Source: SIG452 sp045580405 (GTDB taxonomy: Bacteria; Bacillota; Clostridia; UMGS1840). From it: a stretch of 19,655 nt of DNA. A program made the position numbers and the translations under genes. Below the pieces are notes generated by a model. That model did not search any database. It was not told the origin of the DNA and saw nothing but the letters and a program-made list of their open reading frames with translations. The stretch spans positions 1 to 19,655 of the forward strand of contig JAZNNT010000013.1 of the NCBI GenBank assembly GCA_045580405.1, read 5' to 3'. Positions 8,568-16,586 of this stretch are shown piece after piece. The number at the start of each line of letters is the position of its first letter. Within the stretch, counting starts at the first letter, position 1.

Positions 8568-10369
8568 CACAGCTTCAGCACAGACATAAACGCCTCCTGG
8601 GGCACCTCCACAGTACCAAACTGGCGCATACGTTTTTTCCCTTCCTTCTGTTTTTCCAGAAGCTTTTTCTTACGGGTAATGTCACCGCCGTAACATTTTG
8701 CAAGCACATCTTTTCGCATTGCTTTTACGGTTTCACGGGCGATGACCTTGTTGCCGATGGCTGCCTGAATGGGAATTTCAAACAGCTGCCGCGGAATTAC
8801 CTCTTTTAATTTTTCAGCGATTCGTCTGCCTCTGGCATAGGCTTTGTCGGTATGCACAATAAAGGACAATGCATCCACAATTTCGCCGTTTAAGAGAATG
8901 TCTAATTTCACCAGTTTGGATTCTTTGTAGCTTGCCAGCTCATAGTCCAAAGAGGCATATCCCTTGGTACGGGATTTCAAATCGTCAAAGAAATCGTAAA
9001 TAATTTCGTTTAAGGGCATATCGTAATGAATGGTCACACGGGACTCATCCAGATATTTCATATCAATAAACACACCCCGACGCTCCTGACATAACTCCAT
9101 AATGTTGCCCACATAATCGGTGGGAGTCATAATGGATGCGGAAACGAAGGGTTCTTCCATAGAAGCAATTTCCGACGGATTGGGAAGGTTTGTGGGATTA
9201 TCCAGATTGATTTTCGTGCCGTCGGTTTTGGTAATTTTATAAATTACGCTGGGTGCGGTAGTAATTAAGTCTAAGTTAAATTCCCTCTCCAAACGTTCCT
9301 GAATAATTTCCAAATGCAGAAGTCCCAGGAACCCGCAGCGGAATCCAAACCCTAACGCAATGGAGGTTTCCGGTTCAAAAACCAGTGCCGCATCGTTTAA
9401 CTGCAGCTTCAAAAGGGCATCTTTCAAATCGTCATAGCGGGCACCATCCACAGGATACAATCCGCAGAACACCATCGGCTGCACAGCTTTGTAACCGGGC
9501 AGAGGCTCTGTGGCAGGATTCATTTTATCGGTAACGGTATCTCCCACCGCCGTATCTCTTAAGGTTTTGATGGAAGCGGTAACATAACCAACTTCTCCAG
9601 CGCAAAGTTCCTGGCAAGGTGTCATACCAAGTGCATTTAAATAGCCTAATTCCACCACTTCAAATTCCTTGCCGTTAGACATCATTCGCATGGTGGTATT
9701 TTGCGTAATTTTTCCGTCCATGACACGGATATAGATAATGACGCCTTTGTAGGCATCGTAATAAGAGTCAAAAATCAACGCTTTTAACGGTGCATCTTCA
9801 TCCCCCATAGGAGCAGGAATATTCTTGGCAATAGCTTCCAGCACGTCTTCAATATTGGTACCGTTTTTGGCAGAAATCAGCGGTGCCTCATCTGCCGGGA
9901 TGCCGATAATATCTTCAATTTCCTGCTTCACCTCATCCGGTCTGGCGCTGGGCAGGTCAATTTTGTTGATGACAGGCAGAATTTCTAAGTCACTATCCAC
10001 AGCCAGATAAGCATTTGCCAAGGTTTGTGCTTCAATCCCCTGTGCTGCATCCACAATGAGGATTGCACCTTCGCAGGCTTTTAAGCTACGGGACACTTCG
10101 TAGTTAAAGTCAACATGGCCGGGAGTGTCTATCAAATTGTAGATATACTCTTCCTCGTCCTTCGCACGGTACACCAACCGAACAGCTCTCGCCTTGATGG
10201 TGATTCCGCGTTCTTTTTCTAAATCCATATTGTCTAAGAGCTGTTCCTCCATTTCCCGTGCGGAAACAACCCCGGTTTTTTCCAAGAGGCGGTCTGCCAG
10301 AGTGGATTTCCCGTGGTCAATATGGGCTATAATCGAAAAATTTCTGATATGGTTTTGTCTGTCGCTCAT
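8567..10369 (-). CDS. lepA: elongation factor 4 (LepA), translational GTPase
   Basis: Ribosome-associated GTPase that acts in 30S biogenesis and back-translocation or stalling relief. The 600-residue product matches the family length. G1 is AHIDHGKST (15-23), G2 falls in the RGITIKA region (54-60), G3 is DTPGHVDF (81-88) and G4 is NKID (135-138). EF-G-like domains II, III and V follow, and the LepA-specific C-terminus ends in the CYGGDITRKKKLLEKQKEGKKRMR region. The absence of an EF-G domain IV separates it from FusA. ATG 10369 has AGGTGA seven bases upstream. It is the first gene of the leftward block and is read from a strong promoter about 160 nt upstream. Confidence 0.98.
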   Translation of the reverse strand: MSDRQNHIRNFSIIAHIDHGKSTLADRLLEKTGVVSAREMEEQLLDNMDLEKERGITIKARAVRLVYRAKDEEEYIYNLIDTPGHVDFNYEVSRSLKACEGAILIVDAAQGIEAQTLANAYLAVDSDLEILPVINKIDLPSARPDEVKQEIEDIIGIPADEAPLISAKNGTNIEDVLEAIAKNIPAPMGDEDAPLKALIFDSYYDAYKGVIIYIRVMDGKITQNTTMRMMSNGKEFEVVELGYLNALGMTPCQELCAGEVGYVTASIKTLRDTAVGDTVTDKMNPATEPLPGYKAVQPMVFCGLYPVDGARYDDLKDALLKLQLNDAALVFEPETSIALGFGFRCGFLGLLHLEIIQERLEREFNLDLITTAPSVIYKITKTDGTKINLDNPTNLPNPSEIASMEEPFVSASIMTPTDYVGNIMELCQERRGVFIDMKYLDESRVTIHYDMPLNEIIYDFFDDLKSRTKGYASLDYELASYKESKLVKLDILLNGEIVDALSFIVHTDKAYARGRRIAEKLKEVIPRQLFEIPIQAAIGNKVIARETVKAMRKDVLAKCYGGDITRKKKLLEKQKEGKKRMRQFGTVEVPQEAFMSVLKL

Positions 10370-10474
10370 AAATTCACCTAAAAGGCGATATCAAATCTGC
10401 CGTTTCCCTTTCTGTTTCGGTTTCATTCAAGGATGTATATTTTTTTGCATAAATTCTCAGTCTTGTGTTCTTGC

Positions 10475-10500
10475 CTGTTCTCCCGAAAAAGGAAGAACAG
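10475..10500 (-). promoter_or_regulatory. stable hairpin in the lepA leader
   Basis: The lepA 5' leader contains a ten-base-pair hairpin on the minus strand. CTGTTCTTCC pairs with GGGAGAACAG, with one G-U pair, around a six-base loop rich in T. No T-run follows, so it is not a terminator. It may stabilise the long leader (about 155 nt) or serve regulation. No known riboswitch is recognised in it. Confidence 0.4.
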
Positions 10501-10530
10501 ACAAATTTTTCAATATTTTTTCAATATAGT

Positions 10531-10559
10531 ATTATAACATAATATCCCCTGTTTGTAAA
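10531..10559 (-). promoter_or_regulatory. sigma-A promoter for lepA-hemW
   Basis: On the minus strand TTTACA (10559-10554) and TATAAT (10536-10531) are separated by 17 bases. A TG one base before the -10 box makes it an extended -10 promoter. The predicted start near 10524 gives a leader of about 155 nt before lepA. It is divergent from the argD promoter, with the two -35 boxes about 40 bp apart. Confidence 0.85.
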
Positions 10560-10597
10560 TAACTTTTTTGAAAAAATAAAAAATATCGTAAAAGTTA

Positions 10598-10626
10598 TTG
10601 ACAAATGTATAATTATGTACTATAAT
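10598..10626 (+). promoter_or_regulatory. consensus sigma-A promoter for argD-argF-GNAT
   Basis: TTGACA (10598-10603) and TATAAT (10621-10626) are separated by exactly 17 bases, a perfect consensus. The predicted start is near 10633, which leaves a leader of about 43 nt before the argD ATG. A promoter this strong on biosynthetic genes usually needs a repressor, which fits the ARG-box-like palindromes over and beside it. Confidence 0.9.
10606..10619 (+). promoter_or_regulatory. weak ARG-box-like site between -35 and -10
   Basis: TGTAT-AATT-ATGTA lies inside the promoter spacer. Against the ArgR/AhrC consensus half-sites TGAAT and ATTCA it matches four and three of five positions, with the four-base A/T spacer kept. 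Alone it is weak. Its value comes from better sites 32 and 42 bp downstream. Confidence 0.35.
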
Positions 10627-10637
10627 AGGGATATTAT

Positions 10638-10661
10638 TGATTATATATGCATATTTATGCA
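10638..10661 (+). promoter_or_regulatory. two overlapping ARG-box-like operators downstream of the argD start
   Basis: TGATT-ATAT-ATGCA (10638-10651) and TGCAT-ATTT-ATGCA (10648-10661) each match eight of the ten conserved ArgR/AhrC positions and keep the four-base A/T spacer. The second has perfect inverted half-sites. Their centres are ten bases apart, one helical turn. They lie just after the predicted transcription start and before the argD ribosome binding site, which is where a repressor would block argD expression. Assignment to ArgR is inference from the genes controlled; no argR gene is in the window. Confidence 0.55.
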
Positions 10662-10675
10662 GCGAAGGTGAGAAT

Positions 10676-11863
10676 ATGTTAGACCAAATTAAACAAACCG
10701 ACAAAACTTACTATATGAATACCTTTGGTGAACGGCTGCCCGTCTGTTTCACAGAGGGAAACGGTATGACCTTAACCGCCACAGACGGCAAGGTTTATTA
10801 CGATTTCATGGCGGGAATTGCCGTAAATGCCCTGGGGCACAATCATCCAAAGCTGGTAGAAACCATTTGTAATCAGGCGAAGAAGCTGATTCACACCTCC
10901 AGCTTGTACTACATTGAATCTCAGGCAAATTTAGCAAAAGAACTTTGTGAACATTCCTGTGCCGATAAAGTATTTTTTGCCAATTCCGGTGCGGAAGCTA
11001 ACGAAGGGGCCTTAAAACTTGCCAGAAAATATTTCTATAACAAAGGTCAGGAAAAACCCGAGGTGATCACCTTAGAAAATTCCTTCCACGGCAGAACACT
11101 GGCAACCCTCTCCGCTACGGGGCAGGCAAAATACCAAAAGCCCTATGCACCGCTGGTTGAAAAATTCATTCACGTTCCCGCCAACAACATTGATGCGTTC
11201 AAGGCAGCCGTTACTGACAGAACCGGTGCGGTACTTTTGGAGGTCATTCAGGGAGAAAGCGGCGTCCGTCCCTTAGAAAAGGCGTACTTAGAAGAAATCA
11301 GAAAGATTTGTACCGAAAAAGATATCGTGTTGATTTTTGACGAAGTACAAACCGGTATGGGCAGATGCGGTACCCTCTTTGCTTACGAAACCGTAGGTGT
11401 GGAACCTGATGTTTTCACCCTGGCAAAAGCATTGGCAGGGGGTGTGCCAATCGGTGCCATCCTTTGCAAGGAAAAATTTGCGGCTTTTGCCCCCGGGGAT
11501 CACGGCACCACCTTTGGCGGAAATCCTTTGGCAACCGCAGCAGGTCTTTGCGTCGTAAAGGAACTAACCGAAAACGGTGTCTTAGAAAATGCCAAAAAAA
11601 TGGGCGAAGTTTTCAAAGCAAAATTAGTTGCCTTAAAAGAACAGTTCCCCATCATTTCGGAGGTTCGAGGAAAAGGGTTAATGCTTGGTGTAGAATTCTT
11701 GGAGCCTGTTGCGAAAGCCTTAGCCAAGCAGTTATTTGAAGCAGGATTTTTGGTTGGAACTGTTGGCGAAACGGTGTTCCGTTTAGTACCGCCTTTAATT
11801 ATCACCGAAAAAGAAATTAACCTGCTCATCGATAAACTCACCGAGTTACTGAAAAACTTATAG
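10676..11863 (+). CDS. argD: acetylornithine aminotransferase
   Basis: PLP-dependent class III aminotransferase converting N-acetylglutamate semialdehyde to N-acetylornithine in arginine synthesis; often also serves in lysine synthesis. The 395-residue product has the phosphate-binding NSGAEANEGALKLAR segment, the PLP-ring aspartate in DEVQTGMGR, and the Schiff-base lysine K251 in TLAKALAGG. I choose ATG 10676, with AAGGTGAG just upstream. A TTG at 10637 in the same frame lies only about four bases after the predicted transcription start and has no binding site. It is the first gene of the operon, with argF 18 nt downstream. The other arginine genes (argC, argJ, argB) are not in the window. 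Confidence 0.96.
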   Translation: MLDQIKQTDKTYYMNTFGERLPVCFTEGNGMTLTATDGKVYYDFMAGIAVNALGHNHPKLVETICNQAKKLIHTSSLYYIESQANLAKELCEHSCADKVFFANSGAEANEGALKLARKYFYNKGQEKPEVITLENSFHGRTLATLSATGQAKYQKPYAPLVEKFIHVPANNIDAFKAAVTDRTGAVLLEVIQGESGVRPLEKAYLEEIRKICTEKDIVLIFDEVQTGMGRCGTLFAYETVGVEPDVFTLAKALAGGVPIGAILCKEKFAAFAPGDHGTTFGGNPLATAAGLCVVKELTENGVLENAKKMGEVFKAKLVALKEQFPIISEVRGKGLMLGVEFLEPVAKALAKQLFEAGFLVGTVGETVFRLVPPLIITEKEINLLIDKLTELLKNL

Positions 11864-11881
11864 AAATGAGGATCAAAAAAT

Positions 11882-12808
11882 ATGAAACATTTTATCAGTA
11901 TTACCGATATTACAAAACAGGAATTTGACGATATTTTAACCTTAGCCCACAAGCTGAAAAAAATGCAGAAAGCAGGTACTCCCCACCCCTATCTTTCCGG
12001 AAAAAGTCTGGGAATGATTTTTGCAAAATCTTCCACCAGAACCCGTGTTTCCTTTGAAGTGGGCATGTATCAGCTGGGCGGTCATCCCCTGTTTTTAAGC
12101 TCCAATGACATTCAGCTTGGCCGTGGCGAAACCATTTACGATACCGCAAACGTACTCTCCGGTATGTTGGACGGTATTATGATTCGTACCTTCTCTCAGG
12201 ACGATGTGTATGACCTGGCAAAATACGGCTCTATTCCCGTTATCAACGCCTTAACCGATTTAGAACATCCCTGTCAGGCAATGGCAGATATGCAGACTAT
12301 CTACGAAGAATTCGGCAAACTGGAAGGCTTGAAATTTGCTTATGTGGGCGACGGTAACAACATGGCACACTCTTTAGCACATGCCTGTGCAATGGCAGGA
12401 ATTGACTGCTATATTGCAACTCCCGAAAAATACAAATGTGTTCCCGACCAGATTGAAAAGGCAAAAGCTTTGGCGAAAAACTGCACGATTGTGGAAACCT
12501 GCGATCCCGAAGAAGCAATGAAAGGTGCCAACATCGTGTATACAGATACCTGGGTAAGCATGGGGCAGGAAGCTGAAAAAGCAACTAAAGTAAAAGAGTT
12601 TGGTGACTATCAGGTAAACAAAAAGCTGTTCTCACTAACCGATGAAAATTCCATTTTCTTACATTGCTTACCGGCATACCGTGGCTTTGAAGTAACCGAA
12701 GACGTTATCGACGGTCCCCACTCCAGAATCTTCCAAGAAGCGGAAAACAGATTGCATGCACAAAAAGCAATTATGACCATGCTGATGGCAGACTCCTACA
12801 AGAAATAA
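11882..12808 (+). CDS. argF: ornithine carbamoyltransferase
   Basis: Condenses ornithine with carbamoyl phosphate to form citrulline. The 308 residues match the anabolic family. The carbamoyl-phosphate loop STRTR is at 51-55, followed by SFEVG, and HPCQAMADMQT binds carbamoyl phosphate and ornithine. The HCLPA motif at 261-265 holds the catalytic cysteine C262. ATG 11882 has TGAGGAT about eight bases upstream. It is the middle gene of argD-argF-GNAT. A catabolic arcB role is less likely because argD precedes it and arcA/arcC are absent. Confidence 0.96.
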   Translation: MKHFISITDITKQEFDDILTLAHKLKKMQKAGTPHPYLSGKSLGMIFAKSSTRTRVSFEVGMYQLGGHPLFLSSNDIQLGRGETIYDTANVLSGMLDGIMIRTFSQDDVYDLAKYGSIPVINALTDLEHPCQAMADMQTIYEEFGKLEGLKFAYVGDGNNMAHSLAHACAMAGIDCYIATPEKYKCVPDQIEKAKALAKNCTIVETCDPEEAMKGANIVYTDTWVSMGQEAEKATKVKEFGDYQVNKKLFSLTDENSIFLHCLPAYRGFEVTEDVIDGPHSRIFQEAENRLHAQKAIMTMLMADSYKK

Positions 12809-12822
12809 GAAGAGGTATTAAA

Positions 12823-13323
12823 ATGGCACAGGAAAAAGATTACTACGGATTTCATATCCGTTTGGCAACCGAAGCGGAAATCCCGGAAATTCAGGCAATT
12901 ACCAAGATTTCTTTCCAAAAATATGTTAAAAATGCAGGATTGGAAGATACCGAAGCATTAAACGAAACCTATGAGGATATTCTTCGTGATTTAGATACCA
13001 AGCTGGTATTTGTGGCATTTATCAATGAAGTGCCTGCAGGCAGTGTGCGTATTAAAGTAAAAGAAGACGGCACCGCATACTTAAGCCGTTTCGGAGTTAG
13101 TCCTGAATTTCAGAATCACGGGGTTGGCAAAAGCTTAATGAGTGTGGTGGATACCGTGATGATGGAAAAAGGTGTCAAACGCTTAGAGCTTCACACCGCT
13201 GCAAAATACTTTGATTTGGTTCGCTTCTACTACGGCAGAAAATTCTATATTGAATCCATTTCCGAAGACCGTGGCTACAAACGGGCGTTGATGGTAAAAG
13301 AATACAGCAAAGTGAAGGAATAA
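12823..13323 (+). CDS. GNAT-family N-acetyltransferase in the arginine operon
   Basis: A 166-residue acetyl-CoA-dependent acyltransferase. The acetyl-CoA pyrophosphate loop is visible as QNHGVG (97-102), preceded by the strand LSRFGVSPEF. The C-terminal part, LELHTAAKYFDLVRFYYGRKFY, has the usual GNAT helix and YGRxF strand. GAGG lies ten bases before ATG 12823. It starts 14 nt after argF and shares the argD promoter. Its substrate cannot be read from sequence. A role in arginine synthesis, such as N-acetylglutamate formation, is suggested only by position. It is not a full ArgA, since it lacks the amino-acid-kinase domain. Confidence 0.85.
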   Translation: MAQEKDYYGFHIRLATEAEIPEIQAITKISFQKYVKNAGLEDTEALNETYEDILRDLDTKLVFVAFINEVPAGSVRIKVKEDGTAYLSRFGVSPEFQNHGVGKSLMSVVDTVMMEKGVKRLELHTAAKYFDLVRFYYGRKFYIESISEDRGYKRALMVKEYSKVKE

Positions 13324-13345
13324 TTCTTTTGAGAACAATAGCAAT

Positions 13346-13380
13346 AAAAAAGGAAGTATCGACGGATACTTCCTTTTTTT
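13346..13380 (+). terminator. bidirectional rho-independent terminator, arg operon / oxidoreductase
   Basis: AGGAAGTATC pairs with GATACTTCCT around the four-base loop GACG, and the flanking A-run and T-run extend the stem to about 15 pairs. A T-run follows on both strands. It sits between the convergent ends of the GNAT gene (13323) and the minus-strand oxidoreductase (13386), so it can stop transcription from either side. Confidence 0.93.
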
Positions 13381-13385
13381 ATGTA

Positions 13386-14663
13386 TTATTTGTAGCCTAA
13401 TTCTTTTTTGAATTCTGCTAAGTTAACGATGGAGCCTTCCACTCTGGATTTTTCTGCCGCGAAGGAAATCAAGTGATTTTCTACAGAGATTGCAATAGCA
13501 CTCAGTTCTTTTTCGTCGCAAGCACCGGTGATATAAGCATATAAAGAGTTCACCAAGCCCTGGTCACCTCCACCGTGTCCGCCAACGATAGAGTTGGAAG
13601 CAGTGGCATTTTCCAAGTCGATTTTGGTTTTTTGACGGGTTCTGAAATCAAAAAATTCCAGTTGCATATCACCAATGGAACCGCTTAATTCCCCGTCAGT
13701 ACCCATCACACGGATGTAACGTCCGCCTTCATTGAAGGCACTCATATTAAAGGATGCCACAGCACCGTTTTCAAATTCCAAGTTTACCACCTGACGGTCT
13801 ACCACGTCGTTGTCACATTTGTATACACATTTGCCGTACTGGGTGGTGCGGAGTGCTTCAGCCACCTGTTCGTTGGTGGGAGTTTCAATCTTGGTGGCAG
13901 CATTACGGAACCAGGTGTTCTTTTCATCTTCTACATACAGTTTTACTGCATTGTAATAACAGGTATCATATACAGGACAAGTCTTGTCACAACGTTCCGG
14001 AGATCCTTCCGGTGCGTTTTCCTTGGTAAAGTATCCCAAAGAACCGAAGGAATGAACGTTTTTACAGGGAGAGCCAACCAGCCACTGGATAATATCCATA
14101 TCGTGACAACATTTCTGCAAAATCATACAGGAGCTTCTTTCGGAATTGCCCCAGTTTCCTCTTACGAAGCTGTGGCTCTGATGCACATGTCCCACACATT
14201 CGGTATGATGCACGGAAACAACCTGACCGATTTTCCCTTCGTTAATCATTTCTTTTATCTTCATAAAGAAGGGTGCATAACGAAGCACATGGCAAACCAA
14301 CACTTTGGTGCCTTTTGCTTTTGCTGCGTTTGCCATGTCCACACATTCCTGATAGTCTGCGGAAACGGGCTTTTCCAACAAAATATCGTAGCCCAATTCA
14401 ATTGCCTTCATACAGGGAGCATAATGAAGCTGGTCCATGGTTGCAATGATGGCAACATCTGCAAATTTGGGAACTGCTAAAATATCTTCGTAACTTTCAT
14501 AGCACTGTTCATCGGTTAATCCGTAGGTTTCTTTCACAAACTGTCTTAATGCCGGAACCGGATCCGCAACACCAACAACCTGGAATTTTTCAGGGTCCAT
14601 TCTGCTGATATAAATTCTGCCTCTATCACCGGCACCAATCAAAATAACTTTTAATTTTTTCAT
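13386..14663 (-). CDS. Gfo/Idh/MocA-family NAD(P)-dependent oxidoreductase
   Basis: Probable sugar or inositol-type dehydrogenase, cytoplasmic. The Rossmann fold starts with GAGDRG (10-15), and the family EKP motif is at 97-99 (LLEKPVS). The catalytic region has H187 in CCHDMD. Three cysteines, C225, C229 and C235, lie in an insert spaced like a metal or cluster site; this marks a subgroup of the family. The 425 residues are slightly longer than the usual 330-390 because of this insert. GGGGG lies about eleven bases before ATG 14663. It is divergent from an AraC-type regulator, which probably controls it. The substrate is not identifiable; no transporter or hydrolase gene is beside it. Confidence 0.9.
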   Translation of the reverse strand: MKKLKVILIGAGDRGRIYISRMDPEKFQVVGVADPVPALRQFVKETYGLTDEQCYESYEDILAVPKFADVAIIATMDQLHYAPCMKAIELGYDILLEKPVSADYQECVDMANAAKAKGTKVLVCHVLRYAPFFMKIKEMINEGKIGQVVSVHHTECVGHVHQSHSFVRGNWGNSERSSCMILQKCCHDMDIIQWLVGSPCKNVHSFGSLGYFTKENAPEGSPERCDKTCPVYDTCYYNAVKLYVEDEKNTWFRNAATKIETPTNEQVAEALRTTQYGKCVYKCDNDVVDRQVVNLEFENGAVASFNMSAFNEGGRYIRVMGTDGELSGSIGDMQLEFFDFRTRQKTKIDLENATASNSIVGGHGGGDQGLVNSLYAYITGACDEKELSAIAISVENHLISFAAEKSRVEGSIVNLAEFKKELGYK

Positions 14664-14710
14664 AATTTGAAGATTCCCCCTTTACTTTTTTGTTTGGTTA
14701 TGCTATTATC

Positions 14711-14739
14711 AGTATAGCACGACTTAAATCATATGTAAA
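14711..14739 (-). promoter_or_regulatory. sigma-A promoter for the oxidoreductase
   Basis: On the minus strand TTTACA (14739-14734) and TATACT (14716-14711) are separated by 17 bases. The predicted start near 14704 gives a leader of about 40 nt. The box sits in the 127-bp divergent gap shared with the AraC-type regulator, where that regulator could bind. No convincing promoter is seen for the regulator itself. Confidence 0.75.
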
Positions 14740-14790
14740 TATAAAAAAAGACAATCATTATGTAATTTTAGACTAAGTAAGGAGTATGTC

Positions 14791-15627
14791 ATGCAAGGAA
14801 TTACCTATCCAATCAAGGAACGAATCAAGCTGACGGGAATTTACTCATTTTTTACACTGCCTTGCAGCAATACCTACGAATTTGCCGGAGAATCCCATTC
14901 CTTTTGGGAACTAATGTATGTGATCAGCGGCAGTTTGTGTGTGTCTGCCAATGAAAAGGTATATCATTTGTCGCAAGGGCAGCTGATTTTTCATCAGCCC
15001 TTGGAATTGCACAAATTCCATGTAACCTCTCAGGAAGGCGCCAAAATCATGGTAATGTCTTATGAGGCAGAAGGAAAGCTAAGAGACTTTTTTCGGGAAA
15101 AAGTGTTTCTATTGGATCAACAACAGAAAGAGATTCTCTCCCAACTTATCAACTATGCAGAAATATATGCAGATAACAGCCAAACAAATTACTATCGGTA
15201 TCTGGGTGCATTTCAGTCTGTCAACCTGTATTCTCAGAAAGTGAGCCTGTTTATTCAACAGTTGCTGTTATCTTTGGCAGAGGGAAACAGTATCACCCCT
15301 TCCCCCGAGGACGAAGATTCCGTTCTGTTTACCAAAACGGTACAATATATGAAAGAACGGATTTCACAGAATTTGTCGGTCACGAATATTGCTTCTGCTC
15401 TGCATGTCAGCATATCTGCCTTAAAACGAGTTTTCAAAAAATATGCAGGACTCGGTGTCCACAAGTATTTTTTGAAGCTGAAGTTAAAAGCTGCGATTGA
15501 ACTGCTGGGCAACGGTTCCTCTGTCACATCGACTGCCGAAAAACTGGGATTCAGCAGTCAGGGCTACTTCACCAATGTGTTTAAAAGAGAATTTGGCGAA
15601 TTGCCCTCCGACTATCTTCATTCTTGA
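14791..15627 (+). CDS. AraC-family transcriptional regulator with N-terminal cupin domain
   Basis: A 278-residue regulator. The N-terminal half (about 10-100) looks like an AraC-type cupin ligand-binding domain, with HSFWELMYVISG and QGQLIFHQPLELHKF. The C-terminal half (about 180-278) has the two helix-turn-helix units: LSVTNIASALHVSISALKRVFKK and the second ending in STAEKLGFSSQGYFTNVFKREFG, the classic AraC signature. TAAGGAG lies eight bases before ATG 14791. The divergent oxidoreductase is the likely target, and a sugar or sugar acid the likely inducer; both are inference from position. Confidence 0.92.
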   Translation: MQGITYPIKERIKLTGIYSFFTLPCSNTYEFAGESHSFWELMYVISGSLCVSANEKVYHLSQGQLIFHQPLELHKFHVTSQEGAKIMVMSYEAEGKLRDFFREKVFLLDQQQKEILSQLINYAEIYADNSQTNYYRYLGAFQSVNLYSQKVSLFIQQLLLSLAEGNSITPSPEDEDSVLFTKTVQYMKERISQNLSVTNIASALHVSISALKRVFKKYAGLGVHKYFLKLKLKAAIELLGNGSSVTSTAEKLGFSSQGYFTNVFKREFGELPSDYLHS

Positions 15628-15633
15628 TGTCTA

Positions 15634-15671
15634 AAAAACCGATTCCTTTTTTTCGTAAGGAATCGGTTTTT
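15634..15671 (+). terminator. bidirectional terminator, araC-type gene / DUF3021 gene
   Basis: AAAAACCGATTCCTT pairs perfectly with AAGGAATCGGTTTTT over 15 bases, around an eight-base loop. The A and T tails serve both strands. It lies between the convergent ends of the AraC-type gene (15627) and the DUF3021 gene (15675). Confidence 0.93.
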
Positions 15672-15674
15672 CTT

Positions 15675-16115
15675 TCATCGATTGTTCGCCTGGGAATGCT
15701 TTTGCATTAAATCATTAAGTTTTTTTGTGTTTCTTCGGGTAATCAAGTATATCATGATCCAAATCAACAGATATCCCACTGTAAAAATTGCCGAGAATAC
15801 CAAAATGGGAGTGATTCCCTGCGCCAACCAACCGTTCAACAGATAGGTGGCAAGGTAACTACAATACAACACAACGCCGTGCAACAGGATGGCAAGCATC
15901 AGAGGCAGGCGTTCTGCCTGATAAATCACATTCATTCCCCCTGCAACAAATGCGAGAGCGGACAAAGAAAAGATACCTGTGCAAACCTCATTGACCGTAA
16001 GTGCGTCAACCACTCCGTTTGCTTGTAAAATCAGATATATCACCGCTAAAACAAGGGGGCCGAATCCACAGGCAATCAGTCCCCGACGGATAAATTCCGC
16101 TACATATTTTTTCAT
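15675..16115 (-). CDS. DUF3021 family four-helix membrane protein
   Basis: A 146-residue inner-membrane protein with four predicted transmembrane segments at about 11-30, 41-60, 71-93 and 101-126, a basic N-terminus (MKKYVAEFIRR) and a basic cytoplasmic tail (RRNTKKL). Its size, topology and coupling to a LytTR gene are those of the DUF3021 family, whose function is not established. The start ATG overlaps the LytTR stop by four bases (ATGA), so the two are translationally coupled. By analogy with other membrane partners of LytTR regulators it may inhibit the regulator; this is inference. Confidence 0.85.
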   Translation of the reverse strand: MKKYVAEFIRRGLIACGFGPLVLAVIYLILQANGVVDALTVNEVCTGIFSLSALAFVAGGMNVIYQAERLPLMLAILLHGVVLYCSYLATYLLNGWLAQGITPILVFSAIFTVGYLLIWIMIYLITRRNTKKLNDLMQKHSQANNR

Positions 16116-16555
16116 ATTCCTTCATACCTCCTTTTGATTTCACGAAAACAACGACGGGAAACATATTCCCGATATCCGCTGTAAAACACTGCATCCACAC
16201 CGCCGTTGAACACTGCATAAAACCGTGCAATCCGATGTTCGTTAGCAAGGGTGGATTTGTTGATACGAATAAAATAGGAAGGCAAAATTTTCTCCAGCTC
16301 CCGCAATCGTTGTGTGATACGGTAATGGCTTCCGTCTGTATCCACGGCAATTACCTTTCTGTCCAAAACGGTAATACATTCAATTTCAGAAAGCTCCAGT
16401 TTCCGCAGTTCATCATCCCGATAACCCACGATGGTTTGAATCCTGCAACTATCAGCAACAAGTTGCTCGATCTGTTGTGTCAAAAAAGATGGCTTATGGG
16501 CGGTCACTATCACCTCTTCCTCTTTGGTTTGATCAATAATAAGTCGATATTTCAT
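16112..16555 (-). CDS. LytTR-domain DNA-binding regulator (stand-alone)
   Basis: A 147-residue protein with a short N-terminal part (1-45) and a LytTR DNA-binding domain (about 50-147): IECITVLDRKVIAVDTDG, RLRELEKILPSYFIRINKSTLANEHRI and the C-terminal EYVSRRCFREIKRR. There is no receiver domain. The open frame continues upstream to 16870, but that part translates the direct repeat and terminator. ATG 16555 has an excellent AGGAGGTGAGGAA site and lies about 25 nt after a good promoter, so it is the start. LytTR-DUF3021 pairs are widespread in Bacillota and often sit beside the ABC transporter they control; no transporter is adjacent here. Confidence 0.9.
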   Translation of the reverse strand: MKYRLIIDQTKEEEVIVTAHKPSFLTQQIEQLVADSCRIQTIVGYRDDELRKLELSEIECITVLDRKVIAVDTDGSHYRITQRLRELEKILPSYFIRINKSTLANEHRIARFYAVFNGGVDAVFYSGYREYVSRRCFREIKRRYEGI

Positions 16556-16586
16556 TTCCTCACCTCCTCTTGCTGTTTGCAATCTC

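Noticed and set aside
10637..10675. Longer argD starting at TTG 10637
   Set aside because: It would start about four bases after the predicted transcription start, without a binding site, and its extra residues cover the ARG-box-like operators. ATG 10676 has AAGGTGAG.
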